From Yinghuangia soli (lineage in GTDB: Bacteria > Actinomycetota > Actinomycetes > Streptomycetales > Streptomycetaceae), in contig NZ_JAKFHA010000004.1 of NCBI RefSeq assembly GCF_021502675.1, forward strand, positions 319,838-383,837: a stretch of DNA of 64,000 nt. The letters are read 5' to 3'. Each line of letters starts with the position of its first letter. Within the stretch, counting starts at the first letter, position 1. The position numbers were made by a program, and so were the translations under genes. Below are positions 33,707-42,900 of the stretch, in pieces. The notes beneath the pieces were generated by a model, which was not told the origin of the DNA, searched no databases, and saw only the letters and a list, made by a program, of their open reading frames with translations.

Positions 33707-34624
33707 TCAGCCGGCCACGCCGCCGCCGTCCGGGCGTACGTGTGCCAGGTAGGCGGTGGGGGAGCAGCCGGCGAGTTCGCGGAAGTCCCGGTTCAGATGG
33801 GCCTGGTCGTAGTAGCCGCAGGCGTCGGCGAGCACCGCCAGCTCCGTGCCGCCGGGGGCGCCGAGGAGCCGCACGGCCTTCCGGAAGCGCATCAGCTTGC
33901 CGACCGACTTCGGCGGCAGGCCGACCTGTTCGCGGAACCGCGCGGTCAGGTGCCGGCGGCTCCAGCCGGTCTCCGCAGCGAGTTCGGCGACGCCGACCCG
34001 CCCCGCGGACGCGGCCAGCAGGTCCCAGGAGCGCGCCACCTCCGGTCGCGGCACGGGCCCGGCCGCGAGCCGCCGCCCCCCCCAAGCGTCCAGCACCGCG
34101 CACCCGGCCGCCCCCCCGGGCGCGTACGCGAGGCGCTGCGGCAGGTCGGCGCCCAGCCCCGGTGCGGCGCCGGCCAGCGCCTCGAACGGCACGATGCGGT
34201 CCGCGATCTCGCTCATCGGCAGACCGAGGAGCGTGTACGCGCCCAGCGGCGTGAGGTCGACCTGCACCCCGGCCTGCACGCCCGCGTGCTCGGTCAGGGT
34301 GGGCCCGTTGTGCAGCCCCGCGACGAACGACACCGTCTCGCCGGGTGCGTCGACGCCGGGCCGGGAGGCCAGCCGGATCGGGTCGCCGAAGCTGATGATC
34401 AGCACGATGCCGGGTGCGGCGACCTCGCGGCGCCGGACCGGCGCGGTGAAGTCCTCGCGGTAGCCGCAGTAGCCGGACAGCAGCCCGACCAGTGCGGGGT
34501 GCGCGGTCCGCCGGGCCATCTCCCACGAACCCGGCGCCGACTCGTGCCGCACCACGTCCAGGAGCGGCGGCACACCGGGCACCGCCGGTGCGTACGCGGT
34601 CGGGAGAGTCGGGGCCGTGGCCAT
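33707..34624 (-). CDS. AraC family transcriptional regulator
   Basis: A 305-aa regulator. The N-terminal effector domain lacks a DJ-1 fold and resembles the DUF6597-like sensor region of small actinomycete AraC proteins. The C-terminal double helix-turn-helix spans about residues 205-300 (VGVAELAAETGWSRRHLTARFREQVGLPPKSVGKLMRF, then LAVLADACGYYDQAHLNRDFRELAGCSPTAYL). It may control itself or the divergent RpiB-like gene. ATG 34624 is preferred over a GTG at 34654, because a CACACT -10-like box ends 7 bases before it. Confidence 0.9.
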   Translation of the reverse strand: MATAPTLPTAYAPAVPGVPPLLDVVRHESAPGSWEMARRTAHPALVGLLSGYCGYREDFTAPVRRREVAAPGIVLIISFGDPIRLASRPGVDAPGETVSFVAGLHNGPTLTEHAGVQAGVQVDLTPLGAYTLLGLPMSEIADRIVPFEALAGAAPGLGADLPQRLAYAPGGAAGCAVLDAWGGRRLAAGPVPRPEVARSWDLLAASAGRVGVAELAAETGWSRRHLTARFREQVGLPPKSVGKLMRFRKAVRLLGAPGGTELAVLADACGYYDQAHLNRDFRELAGCSPTAYLAHVRPDGGGVAG

Positions 34625-34695
34625 GCTGACAAGTGTGGCACCGTGGGGTGACACGGGCGGTCCCGAACCGCCCGGCGGAACTTGGGGAGCGGGAC

Positions 34696-35151
34696 ATGCG
34701 GTTCGCGGTGTCGGCCGACGAGGTCGCGGGCGTGGCGGAACTGATCGGCGCGGAACTCGCCCGGCGCGGCCACGAGGTCGAGCTGTACGGCGCGCTCGCC
34801 CCCGGTCAGCGCGCCGACTGGGCGTGGTGCTCCGAGGCGGCGGCCCGCGCGGTCGCCGAGGGCCGCGCCGACCAAGCGGTGGTGGCCTGCTGGACGGGCG
34901 CGGGCGCGTCCATCGCGGCGAACAAGGTGTCGGGCGTGCGCGCCGCGCTGTGCACCGACGCGGTGATGGCCGACGGCGCCCGCAAGTGGGCGGACGCGAA
35001 CGTGCTCGCGCTCAGCCTGCGGCTGACCTCCGAACCGCTCCTGGTGGAGATGCTGGACGCCTGGTTCGCGGGCGCCCCAAGCGAGGACCCGGTCGATCAG
35101 GAGAACGTCGCCCACGTCGCCGGCATCGCCGACGCGCCGCCCGCATCCTGA
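34696..35151 (+). CDS. RpiB/LacAB family sugar-phosphate isomerase-like protein
   Basis: A 151-aa protein of the RpiB/LacA/LacB family, which interconverts aldose and ketose phosphates. The motif VVACWTGAGASIAANKVSGVRAALCTD holds the conserved catalytic Cys65 and the GxGxSIAANK phosphate loop. It is compact and cytosolic. The usual GTGxG is WTGAGA here, a small deviation next to the active Cys. ATG 34696 follows GGGGAGCGGG. It is divergent from the AraC gene. Confidence 0.85.
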   Translation: MRFAVSADEVAGVAELIGAELARRGHEVELYGALAPGQRADWAWCSEAAARAVAEGRADQAVVACWTGAGASIAANKVSGVRAALCTDAVMADGARKWADANVLALSLRLTSEPLLVEMLDAWFAGAPSEDPVDQENVAHVAGIADAPPAS

Positions 35152-35287
35152 CGCCGCCCGCGTCCTGACGCTGCCGGGCCAGGACGCTGCTGGGGTCAGG
35201 TCGCCGGGCCGCAGACGCGCGCCCCCGGCCCCGGACTTCGCCGGGAAGGGGGCGCATGGTCGGTGCCTGCAGGGAACTGCGCACCGG

Positions 35288-35770
35288 TCAGAACGTCTTG
35301 GTGTAGGTGAGGAATCCTCCGTTGCTGCTGTTGATCTCGACGGTGGCACTGGTGACGGTCACCGGACCGACGGTCGCGACCCACGACTTGTTCGGGCAGG
35401 CCTTGTTCGGCGCGGTCGGGGTGATCGTCGCCGAGATGTTGAAGCTCGCGTTGCCGTGCACGGCCTGGATGACCTGCGGCGGTGTGGTCACGCTGCCGCT
35501 GCCCGACTGTCCGGGGACCGGTCCGGCGGACTTGCCCGGGTTGAAGCACGAGACCGGGAAGGTGTAGTTCACGGTCAGGTCGGCGACGATGGATGTACCG
35601 GCGCCCGCGACCTGGCCGGTCGCGTTCACGGTGTTCCCGTTGACGCTGATCACCGGAGTCTGGTTCTGGTAGAAGTGCAGGCCGCTGCCGATGGCCGGTG
35701 CCGTGGCCGTCAGCGGGATGGCGAGTGCACCCGCACCCAGAAACAGGAGCTTGGTCTTCATGTAACGCAT
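35288..35770 (-). CDS. Secreted protein of unknown function
   Basis: A 160-aa predicted exported protein. A signal peptide covers about the first 27 residues (MRYMKTKLLFLGAGALAIPL, then ATAPA before the cleavage region). The mature part is rich in Ser, Thr, Asn, Val and beta-strand patterns, with two Cys (SCFNPG and KACPNK) that could form a disulfide. It looks like a small beta-sandwich surface protein; I recognise no family. AAGGGAG lies 6 bases before the ATG at 35770, which decides the start. Confidence 0.75.
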   Translation of the reverse strand: MRYMKTKLLFLGAGALAIPLTATAPAIGSGLHFYQNQTPVISVNGNTVNATGQVAGAGTSIVADLTVNYTFPVSCFNPGKSAGPVPGQSGSGSVTTPPQVIQAVHGNASFNISATITPTAPNKACPNKSWVATVGPVTVTSATVEINSSNGGFLTYTKTF

Positions 35771-36063
35771 GGCTGCTCCCTTTTCGGGCCTTGCCGTCGT
35801 CGGCCACCCGGCCGGCGACGGCCTGTGGTGCCCATCGAAAAGGAGCCCATCGGAAGGCAGGAGCAGGTCCTCGCCGGCGGCCCGCGGACGGCATACGGTC
35901 ACCCGAAGCGCTGCGGGTGCCGACTATGGCGAGGTAGTGGTCAAGTTAGCCATGCCTCCGCCGGTCCTCAAGATCGAAACGACCGCGATTGCGACAGTTT
36001 CGCGATGGCCGCCGGCAATTGCTTCGCGACATTGATTCCACCGCGGGCCGCTACGCCGCCGGC

Positions 36064-38223
36064 TCACGCACCCGGGCGGAGGTCCAGGCGGCGCAGCAAC
36101 TGGGCGTTGAGGGCGACCACGACGGTCGACAGGCTCATCAGGATCGCCGCCAGCTCCATCGGCATGTCGATGCCGGCCCAGGCCAGCGCGCCCGCGGCGA
36201 TGGGCACGGTGACCAGGTTGTAGCCCGCGGCCCACAGCAGGTTCTGCAGCATCTTGCGGTACACGGCCTGGGACAGCTTGCGGATGCCGACCACGGCCCG
36301 CGGGTCGTCGGAGGCCAGCACGATGCCCGCGGACTGCACCGCGACGTCGGTGCCCGCGCCGATGGCGATGCCCACGTCGGCACGGGCCAGTGCGGGGGCG
36401 TCGTTGACGCCGTCGCCGACCATCGCGACCCGGCGGCCGCGCCGCTGCAGCGCGGCGACCTTGGCGTCCTTGTCGCGCGGCAGGACCTCGGCGTAGACCT
36501 CTTCGACGCCCAGTTGCCCGGCCACCCATTCGGCGACCGGCCGGGCGTCGCCGGTGATCATCGCGGCGCGCACGTGCTCGCCGTGGAGTTCGGCGACCGC
36601 CTCGTACGACTCGGGCCGGACCTCGTCCTCCAGGGCCAGGGCGCCCGCGAGTTCGCCGTCCACCACCACGTACAGCACGGTGGCGCCGTGCCGCGACCAC
36701 AGGCGGGCCGCCTCGGCCAGGTCGTCGGCCGGGCTCAGGTCCGCATCGCGGAGCAGGCCGGGGCCGCCGACGCGCACGTCGCGGCCGGCCACGTCGGCGC
36801 GGATGCCGATGCCGTCCTCGGTACGGAAGTCCCGGGCCGCGGGGAGGTCCGCCGGGCCGGCGGGGGCGGCCGCCGCGGCCCGGACCACGGCCTGGGCGAG
36901 CGGGTGCCCGCTGTCGCGTTCCGCCGCGGCGGCCAGCGCGAGGGCCTCGCCGGGCGCCCAGCCGTCCGCGGTGCGCTGCGCGGTGACCGCAGGGGCGCCG
37001 CGGGTCAGGGTGCCGGTCTTGTCGAAGAGAACGGTTTGCACGTCGCGCATGCGCTCCAGCGCGATGCGGTCCTTGACGAGGATGCCCTGCCGCGCCGAGA
37101 TCTCTGTGGAGATCGCGATGACCAGCGGGATCGCCAGGCCGAGGGCGTGCGGGCAGGCGATGACCAGGACCGTGACGGTGCGCTCGACCGCGGCCGCGGC
37201 GTCGCCGAGGAGCGACCAGACCACGACCGTGATCAGCGCCGCGCCGACCGCGTAGTAGAACAGCAGTGCGGCGGCCCGGTCGGCGAGCGCCTGGGCGCGG
37301 GACTTGGACCGCTGGGCATCCGCGACCATGCGGCGGATCCCGGCGAGCTGGGTGTCCTCGCCGGTCGCCGTCACCACCACGCGGACGGCGTTGTCGACCA
37401 GCACGGTGCCGGCCACCACGGAGTCCCCGGCGCTCCGACGGGCGGGCTTGGACTCGCCGGTGACCAGCGACTCGTCGAACTCGGCGGAACCCTCGGCGAC
37501 CTTCCCGTCCGCGGGCACCCGCGCGCCGGCCCGGACCAGGACCGTGTCGCCGGGCACGAGGTCGGCGATGGGGACCTCCGCCACCGAGCCGTCCGCCGCG
37601 ACGCGCTCCGCGGTGTCGGGCAGCAGCTCGGCGAGCGCCTCCAGGGCCCCGGACGCGGCGCCCAGGGCGCGCATCTCCAGCCAGTGGCCGAGCAGCATGA
37701 TGTCGACCAGCAGGGCCAGTTCCCACCAGAAGTCCAGCTCGTGCGAGGCGATCTCGAGGCTGGCCGCCCAGGACGCGGCGAACGCCACGGTGATGGCCAT
37801 CGCGATCAGCGTCATCATGCCGGGCCGCCGCGCGGCGAGCTCGCCGCGCGCGCCGGACAGGAACGGCTGCCCGCCGTACAGGTAGACCGCGGTGCCGAGG
37901 ACCGGCGGCACCCAGGTCGAGCCGGGGAACGACGGGACGCGGTAGCCGAGCAGGTCGGCGAAGCCCATGCTGAGCCACACGACCGGGACGGACAGGATCA
38001 GGCACTGCCAGAAGAGCCGCCGGAACATGTCGGCGTGGCCCGCGTGGCCCGCGTGGCCTGCATGGCCGTCGTGCCCGGCGTGCCCCGCGTGGTCGGCCCG
38101 GCCGTCGTCGTCCGCATGCTGCACGCGGCCCAGGTGGTCCCCGTGCGGCTCGTGCACCTCGTGCGCCTCAGGCTCGTGCGGTCCGGGCCCGTCGGGAGGC
38201 GAGGCGTGTCCGGCGTGTGTCAT
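36064..38223 (-). CDS. CPH-type heavy-metal P-type ATPase (CopB-like)
   Basis: A 719-aa P1B ATPase. The first 65 residues are His-rich with GHA repeats (a metal-binding region instead of a heavy-metal-associated CxxC domain). The membrane motif is IACPHALGLAIP; CPH is characteristic of the P1B-3/CopB group exporting Cu or Ag. TGES, DKTGTLT (phosphorylated Asp), DSGHPLAQ and GDGVNDAPALA are all intact. Eight membrane helices are expected. It pumps metal out of the cytosol. ATG 38223 follows GGGAG; the open frame beyond it has no domain. Confidence 0.92.
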   Translation of the reverse strand: MTHAGHASPPDGPGPHEPEAHEVHEPHGDHLGRVQHADDDGRADHAGHAGHDGHAGHAGHAGHADMFRRLFWQCLILSVPVVWLSMGFADLLGYRVPSFPGSTWVPPVLGTAVYLYGGQPFLSGARGELAARRPGMMTLIAMAITVAFAASWAASLEIASHELDFWWELALLVDIMLLGHWLEMRALGAASGALEALAELLPDTAERVAADGSVAEVPIADLVPGDTVLVRAGARVPADGKVAEGSAEFDESLVTGESKPARRSAGDSVVAGTVLVDNAVRVVVTATGEDTQLAGIRRMVADAQRSKSRAQALADRAAALLFYYAVGAALITVVVWSLLGDAAAAVERTVTVLVIACPHALGLAIPLVIAISTEISARQGILVKDRIALERMRDVQTVLFDKTGTLTRGAPAVTAQRTADGWAPGEALALAAAAERDSGHPLAQAVVRAAAAAPAGPADLPAARDFRTEDGIGIRADVAGRDVRVGGPGLLRDADLSPADDLAEAARLWSRHGATVLYVVVDGELAGALALEDEVRPESYEAVAELHGEHVRAAMITGDARPVAEWVAGQLGVEEVYAEVLPRDKDAKVAALQRRGRRVAMVGDGVNDAPALARADVGIAIGAGTDVAVQSAGIVLASDDPRAVVGIRKLSQAVYRKMLQNLLWAAGYNLVTVPIAAGALAWAGIDMPMELAAILMSLSTVVVALNAQLLRRLDLRPGA

Positions 38224-38401
38224 CCGCTCCCGATGCCCGCACAACCGGTCGGCTATCCGGAAAAAGCCGACGAGTTGTCGTCCCGGACCGGGACCGGAAG
38301 AAGGGGAGTCCCGGGCCGCCCGGCGGGGGAGGAGCACACCCTGAGGGCGGACTCCCGCGCGCCACGGGCGCGGAGCCGCCCCGACCGGAGGGGGGACGGC
38401 C

Positions 38402-38866
38402 ATGGCGGACGACTGGCCTGCCGACTGGGACCGGCTGGTCCAGGGCATCGGCTGCCCGATGTGCGAGCAGGGGCGCCCGGAGCGCACCCCGTACGGGGTC
38501 CTGCTCCGGGCCGGCAAGCACACCGACGCCTACCTGCAGCGCGCCGACGTGCGGCCCGGGTACAGCCTGGTGGTCTGGCGGGGCCGCCATGTGACCGAGC
38601 CGACCGAGCTGACCGACGACGAGGCCGCGGCCTACTGGGCGGATGTGCTCGCCGTGGCGCGCGGGCTCATCGCGTACTACCGGCCGCTCAAGATGAACTA
38701 CGAGACGCTCGGCAACTCGCTCCCGCACCTGCACACCCACCTGGTGCCGCGCTATCGCGAGGACCCGGCGCCGGGGCGGCCGTTCCCGCTCGGGCAGGCC
38801 GTCCCGGACCTGCCGGACGAGCAGGTGGAACGCGAAGCGGCGGCCGTCCGCGCACTGCTGCGCTGA
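38402..38866 (+). CDS. HIT family nucleotide hydrolase/transferase-like protein
   Basis: A 154-aa histidine-triad protein. The HIT motif reads PHLHTHLVPR near residue 108, with the preceding strand NYETLGNS binding nucleotide phosphate. An N-terminal CPMCEQG could bind zinc, as in several HIT proteins. These enzymes cleave nucleoside phosphoramidates or dinucleoside polyphosphates. GGAGGGGGG precedes the ATG. The stop is 18 bases from the convergent MFS gene. Confidence 0.9.
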   Translation: MADDWPADWDRLVQGIGCPMCEQGRPERTPYGVLLRAGKHTDAYLQRADVRPGYSLVVWRGRHVTEPTELTDDEAAAYWADVLAVARGLIAYYRPLKMNYETLGNSLPHLHTHLVPRYREDPAPGRPFPLGQAVPDLPDEQVEREAAAVRALLR

Positions 38867-38884
38867 CGGCCGCCGCTTCTCCGG

Positions 38885-40513
38885 TCAGTGGTGGCCGAAC
38901 TCGTCCGCGGCGTCCCCGTCCCCGTCCCCGGCGTCGCCGGCGAGCCGCGAGCCGCGGAGCATGAACCAGGCCGCGGCGGCCGCGGCCAGCAGCACCGCGG
39001 CACCGGCGCCGGCGGCGAGCTGCAGGCCGTCCAGGAACGCGTCCTGCGCCGAGCCGGCCAGCGCCGCGCCCATCGGCTCGGGCAGGTGCCCGGCCGCGTC
39101 GACCGCACCCGCGAACGAGTCGTTCGCGGCGTGCGCCGCGGCGCCGTCGACGCCCTCGGGTATGGCGAGGTGGCCCCGGTACACGCCGGTGATCACCGAG
39201 CCGAGCAGGGCGATGCCCAGCGCGGCGCCCAGTTCGTACGCGGTCTCCGAGATCGCCGAGGCGGCGCCGGCGTTCTCCTTCGGTGCGCTCGACATGATCA
39301 GGTCGGCGGTCACCGTGAACGACAGGCCGGCGCCCAGGCCGACGAACAGCAGCGCGGCACCGATGACCGGGTACGGGGTACCGGAGTCCAGGGTGACCAG
39401 CGCGCCGAGCGCCAGACCGACCGCGGCCAGGCCGAGTGCCACCGCGAACCGCGGCGACACGCGGCGCGCGACCAGGCCGGCGGCCAGACCGGTGAAGACC
39501 GCGCCGACCGTCGCGGGCAGCTCGGCGAGACCGGCCTCCAGCGGCGAACGGCCCTGCACCAGCTGGAAGTACTGGGACAGGAAGAACACCACGCCGGACA
39601 GCCCGAAGACGGTCAGCAGGTCGGCCAGTACCGCACCGGAGAAGTTCCGGTTCGCGAACAGGCGCATGTCCAGCAGCGGGACGCGCAGCGCGAACTGGCG
39701 GCGCGTGAACCACACGAGCGCGGCCACGCCGGCCGTGCCGGTCGCCACGACGTCCCAGCGCAGGCCGTACGCGGCGGCCTCCTTGACCGCGTACACGACG
39801 GCGATCATGCCGACCAGCGAGAGCAGCGCGCTCGGCACGTCCCACGGGCCGGGGTTCGGGTTCTTCGACTCGGGCAGCACCTTGATGCCGATGACGATCA
39901 GCAGCAGCATCACCGGGAGGTTGATGAGGAAGACCGAGCCCCACCAGAAGTGCTCCAGGAGCAGTCCGCCGACCACCGGGCCGACCGCGGCACCGGCCAT
40001 CGACATGGCACCCCAGATGCCGATCGCGAAGCTGCGCTCGCGCGGGTCCGGGAACAGGTTGCGGATCAGCGCCAGCGTGGACGGCATCAGCGTCGCACCG
40101 GCCACACCCATCGCGGCACGCGCGGCGATCAGCGCCTCGGCACTCGGCGCATAGGCGGCGGCCAGCGACAGTGCACCGAACGCGGCCGAGCCCCACAGCA
40201 GCAGCTTCTTGCGGCCGAGCCGGTCGCCCAGGGTGCCCATCGACACCAGCAGGCCGGCGATGACGAACGAATAGGCGTCGCCGATCCACAGCAGCTGCGC
40301 ACCCGAGGGCTGCAGGTCGGCGCTGAGGAACGGGACGGCCAGTCCCAGCACGGTCGCGTCGATCGCGACCAGCAGGACGGCCAGCGTCAGCACGGTGAGG
40401 GCGACCCACCGGCCGGGGTGCGGCGCACCGGAGGCGGCCGCGGGGGCTGAGGCGGGGCCGGGGCCCTTGATATGGGAACCCGGGTTGGCGGTGGTGGCAG
40501 GCGAGCTGTTCAC
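38885..40513 (-). CDS. MFS drug:proton antiporter, DHA2 (14-helix) family
   Basis: A 542-aa transporter with about fourteen hydrophobic segments. Motif A is MGTLGDRLGRKKLL after the second helix, and motif C-like GAAVGPVVGGLLLEHFWWGSVFLINLP is in helix 5, both hallmarks of EmrB/QacA drug exporters. It probably expels a toxic compound. The GTG at 40513 is taken as the start, as the hydrophobic body begins soon after; the open frame extends to 40681 without conserved sequence. A TetR regulator is immediately upstream in the same orientation. Confidence 0.88.
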   Translation of the reverse strand: MNSSPATTANPGSHIKGPGPASAPAAASGAPHPGRWVALTVLTLAVLLVAIDATVLGLAVPFLSADLQPSGAQLLWIGDAYSFVIAGLLVSMGTLGDRLGRKKLLLWGSAAFGALSLAAAYAPSAEALIAARAAMGVAGATLMPSTLALIRNLFPDPRERSFAIGIWGAMSMAGAAVGPVVGGLLLEHFWWGSVFLINLPVMLLLIVIGIKVLPESKNPNPGPWDVPSALLSLVGMIAVVYAVKEAAAYGLRWDVVATGTAGVAALVWFTRRQFALRVPLLDMRLFANRNFSGAVLADLLTVFGLSGVVFFLSQYFQLVQGRSPLEAGLAELPATVGAVFTGLAAGLVARRVSPRFAVALGLAAVGLALGALVTLDSGTPYPVIGAALLFVGLGAGLSFTVTADLIMSSAPKENAGAASAISETAYELGAALGIALLGSVITGVYRGHLAIPEGVDGAAAHAANDSFAGAVDAAGHLPEPMGAALAGSAQDAFLDGLQLAAGAGAAVLLAAAAAAWFMLRGSRLAGDAGDGDGDAADEFGHH

Positions 40514-40611
40514 AGCAGATCCAAGTCGGTGCAGTAGCGGTGAGTCGGCGAGTCCGAGGAGTCGCAGAAGTCGGGTGCGGCAGGTACCGCGGGTGCCGCA
40601 GAGCGGCTCAA

Positions 40612-40649
40612 ATCTCGGGTACGGCAAAAGATCTCGGGTACGGCAAAGG
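40612..40649. repeat. 19-bp tandem direct repeat upstream of the MFS gene
   Basis: Two tandem 19-bp units (40612-40630 and 40631-40649) differ at one position and lie about 100-135 bases upstream of the MFS start. A second direct repeat, of 16 bp, is at 40726-40741 and 40742-40757. They may bind a regulator or be neutral. Confidence 0.7.
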
Positions 40650-40774
40650 AGTCGGTCGGGACCGAACGGTCGCCGCGGCACGGAAGCGGCATCGGAGGCG
40701 GAGCCCTGGTGCGGCCGTTCGCGTTGCGGTGTCGTCCCGTCGCGGTGTCGTCCCGATGCGCCCGGGCAGTGGCG

Positions 40775-41335
40775 CTAGCTCACGGCCGGGTCCGGTCCTC
40801 GTCGGACGCCGCCGATCAGCAGTTCGGCCACCACCCGCGGTGCGTCGCGGCGGGCGAGCCGCCCGTCGCGGACCGACCAGCCGGCGCCCACGGCCAGCGA
40901 GAACGCCGCCTCGGAGATCCACTGGGCGGGCAGGTCGATGCGCAGCGAGCCGTCCTGCTGGCCGCGCCGGACGACCGCGGTCACCCGGCTGTCGACGGCT
41001 TCCCAGGCCGCATCGATCTCGGGGTTGTCCACCAGCGCGTTCTCGCCGTAGAGGAACCCGAGGAACTCGGCGATCGGCATCAGCTCGTCGACCATGCGGC
41101 GCAGCGCGGCGGCCGCATCGCCTTCGTCGAGCCGGGCCGCGTCGACGGCCGCGGAGACCTGCTCCAGCGCGCGGCTGCCCAGCGCCAGGGCCAGTGCGTC
41201 CCGCCCCGGGTACATGCGGTGCAGGGTGGCCCGGCTGATGCCGGCGGCGCGGGCGATCTCGTCCATCGAGGCCGCGGGACGCCGGTTGAGGTGGCGGGCG
41301 GCTTCGCGGAGGACGTGTTCGCGGTCGGTGGACAT
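40775..41335 (-). CDS. TetR family transcriptional regulator
   Basis: A 186-aa TetR protein. The helix-turn-helix is RRPAASMDEIARAAGISRATLHRMYPGRDAL at about residues 17-48. The ligand domain is helical and varied, as usual. It lies upstream of and parallel to the MFS exporter, so it probably represses itself and the exporter. A perfect operator-like palindrome (41355-41372) lies in its promoter. TATCTT ends 6 bases before ATG 41335 with no Shine-Dalgarno sequence, supporting this start and a leaderless mRNA. Confidence 0.92.
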   Translation of the reverse strand: MSTDREHVLREAARHLNRRPAASMDEIARAAGISRATLHRMYPGRDALALALGSRALEQVSAAVDAARLDEGDAAAALRRMVDELMPIAEFLGFLYGENALVDNPEIDAAWEAVDSRVTAVVRRGQQDGSLRIDLPAQWISEAAFSLAVGAGWSVRDGRLARRDAPRVVAELLIGGVRRGPDPAVS

Positions 41336-41354
41336 GATCCGAAGATACCTCAAG

Positions 41355-41372
41355 TGAGACAGTTATGTCTCA
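41355..41372. promoter_or_regulatory. TetR operator
   Basis: TGAGACA and TGTCTCA form perfect 7-bp arms around a 4-base centre. The site is about 20 bases upstream of the TetR gene start and between its expected -35 and -10 elements (-10 TATCTT on the minus strand, 41342-41347). Strong candidate for autoregulation. Confidence 0.7.
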
Positions 41373-41479
41373 TGAATTATTCGGCTTCCGCCGTGCGCCC
41401 TGTCATGCGGCCAGCCGCCGCCCTGCTCTCCGCCTGCCGCAGGGGCTTCCGGTGCGCGCTCCCGACTGGTACCAAGAAC

Positions 41480-41506
41480 TTGACCTTCTCTAGTAAAACC
41501 GGTTTT
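41480..41506 (+). promoter_or_regulatory. Promoter region of the SDR gene with a 12-bp palindrome
   Basis: A TTGACC (-35-like, 41480-41485) is followed by the perfect palindrome AAAACCGGTTTT (41495-41506), about 40 bases before the SDR start at 41544. The palindrome would sit over the promoter spacer; no clear -10 is visible. Confidence 0.45.
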
Positions 41507-41543
41507 CTCTAGCTGTACCCAGCGACGCAGGCACGGAGGCCCG

Positions 41544-42323
41544 ATGTCCGAGAACCCGACCACCGCACGCGACCCGTTCGACCTGACCGGGCGCGTGGCG
41601 ATCGTGACCGGCGGCAGCCGCGGCATCGGCCTGGCCATCGCCAAGGGCTTCGCGGCCCGCGGCGCCAAGGTGGTCGTCGCCAGCCGCAAGGCCGACTCGT
41701 GCGAAGCGGCGGTCAAGGACATCGAGGCGGCCGGCGGCCAGGCCCTCGCGGTGCCCACCCACATGGGCGAACTCGACCAGCTGCAGACCCTGGTGGACCG
41801 CACCGCGGAGCACTTCGGCGGCATCGACATCGTGGTCAACAACGCGGCCAACCCGCTGACGCTGCCCATCGGGCACTACACGCCCGAGGCGTGGGACAAG
41901 TCCTTCCAGGTCAACCTGCGCGGCCCGGTCTTCCTGACCCAGTACGCCCTGCCGCACCTGCGCCGCAGCACGGTCGGCGCGTCCGTCATCAACGTGATCA
42001 GCGCCGGGGTCTTCCTGCGCTCGGAGCCGACGTCGCTGTACGCCTCGGCGAAGTCCGGCCTGCTGGCCTTCACCCGGTCCGCCGCGGGTGCGCTGGCCAA
42101 GGAGAACATCCGCGTCAACGCGCTGGCCCCGGGCACCGTCGACACCGACATGGTCCGCAACAACACGCCCGAGGTCGTCGCGTCCATGGAGAAGTCGTCC
42201 CCGATGGCCCGCATGGCCACCCCCGAGGAAATGGTCGGCCCGGCCCTGCTGCTGGCCTCCGACGCGGGCAGCTACATCACCGGCCAGGTCATCAGCGCGG
42301 ACGGCGGCCTGACCGTCCACTGA
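41544..42323 (+). CDS. SDR family oxidoreductase
   Basis: A 259-aa classical SDR of the FabG-like kind. TGGSRGIG lies at residues 22-29; the usual NNAG is NNAAN here; the catalytic Ser is in NVISAGVFL and the Tyr/Lys in SLYASAKSG; the terminal GQVISADGGLTVH is the usual SDR ending. It uses NAD(P) to reduce a carbonyl or oxidise a hydroxyl. It stands alone, 209 bases from the divergent TetR gene. Confidence 0.9.
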   Translation: MSENPTTARDPFDLTGRVAIVTGGSRGIGLAIAKGFAARGAKVVVASRKADSCEAAVKDIEAAGGQALAVPTHMGELDQLQTLVDRTAEHFGGIDIVVNNAANPLTLPIGHYTPEAWDKSFQVNLRGPVFLTQYALPHLRRSTVGASVINVISAGVFLRSEPTSLYASAKSGLLAFTRSAAGALAKENIRVNALAPGTVDTDMVRNNTPEVVASMEKSSPMARMATPEEMVGPALLLASDAGSYITGQVISADGGLTVH

Positions 42324-42350
42324 CCGGCGCCACCCGCCGTGCAGCCGGCC

Positions 42351-42380
42351 GCCCGGGGCCTGTCGCCGACAGCCCCGGGC
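42351..42380. terminator. Hairpin between convergent SDR and DinB genes
   Basis: Arms 42351-42359 and 42372-42380 are perfectly complementary, with more pairing in the loop after a one-base bulge. It likely terminates both genes. Confidence 0.65.
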
Positions 42381-42387
42381 GACGGCT

Positions 42388-42900
42388 TCACGCGCCCACG
42401 ATGCCGTCGATGCCCTCGCGCAGGAAGTCGGCGTGGCCGTTGTGGCGGGCGTACTCGAGGATCATGTGGAGCATCACCAGGCGCAGCGAGACGTCGCTCT
42501 CCCACTTGGGCACGTACGCGGTCACGTCGAGGGACTCGGCGGCCTGCTCGATGCGGCGGGACTGCGCGACCTCGTGCTCCCAGGCGGCGAACGCCTCGTC
42601 GCGGGTGGAGCCTTCCGGGTCGTAGGCGTCCTGGAAGTCGCCCTTGTCGGACCACAGCATCGGGACGTCCTCGCCGGCGATCACGCGGCGGAACCAGTTG
42701 CGTTCGACCTCGGCCATGTGCCGGACCAGCCCGAGCAGCGTCAGCGTGGACGGCGGCATCGAGCGCTTCCGCATCTCCTCGGTGTCCAGGCCCGCGCACT
42801 TCATGGCGAGCGTGGCGCGGTGGTAGTCGAGGAATGCGCGCAGCATCTCGCGCTCGCCGCCGGTCAGGGGCGGGCCGACGCGGTCGTCTTCGGTAGTCAC
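42388..42900 (-). CDS. DinB/DUF664 family protein
   Basis: A 170-aa four-helix protein of the DinB (DUF664, mycothiol-dependent-like) superfamily. Metal-binding His residues are expected in LVRHMAEVERNWFRR and in MLHMILEYARHNGHADFLRE, both clear here. Some actinomycete members are thiol-dependent S-transferases; the substrate is unknown. GTG 42900 is chosen because TAGAGT ends 8 bases before it and no Shine-Dalgarno sequence is seen, another probable leaderless start. Confidence 0.87.
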   Translation of the reverse strand: MTTEDDRVGPPLTGGEREMLRAFLDYHRATLAMKCAGLDTEEMRKRSMPPSTLTLLGLVRHMAEVERNWFRRVIAGEDVPMLWSDKGDFQDAYDPEGSTRDEAFAAWEHEVAQSRRIEQAAESLDVTAYVPKWESDVSLRLVMLHMILEYARHNGHADFLREGIDGIVGA

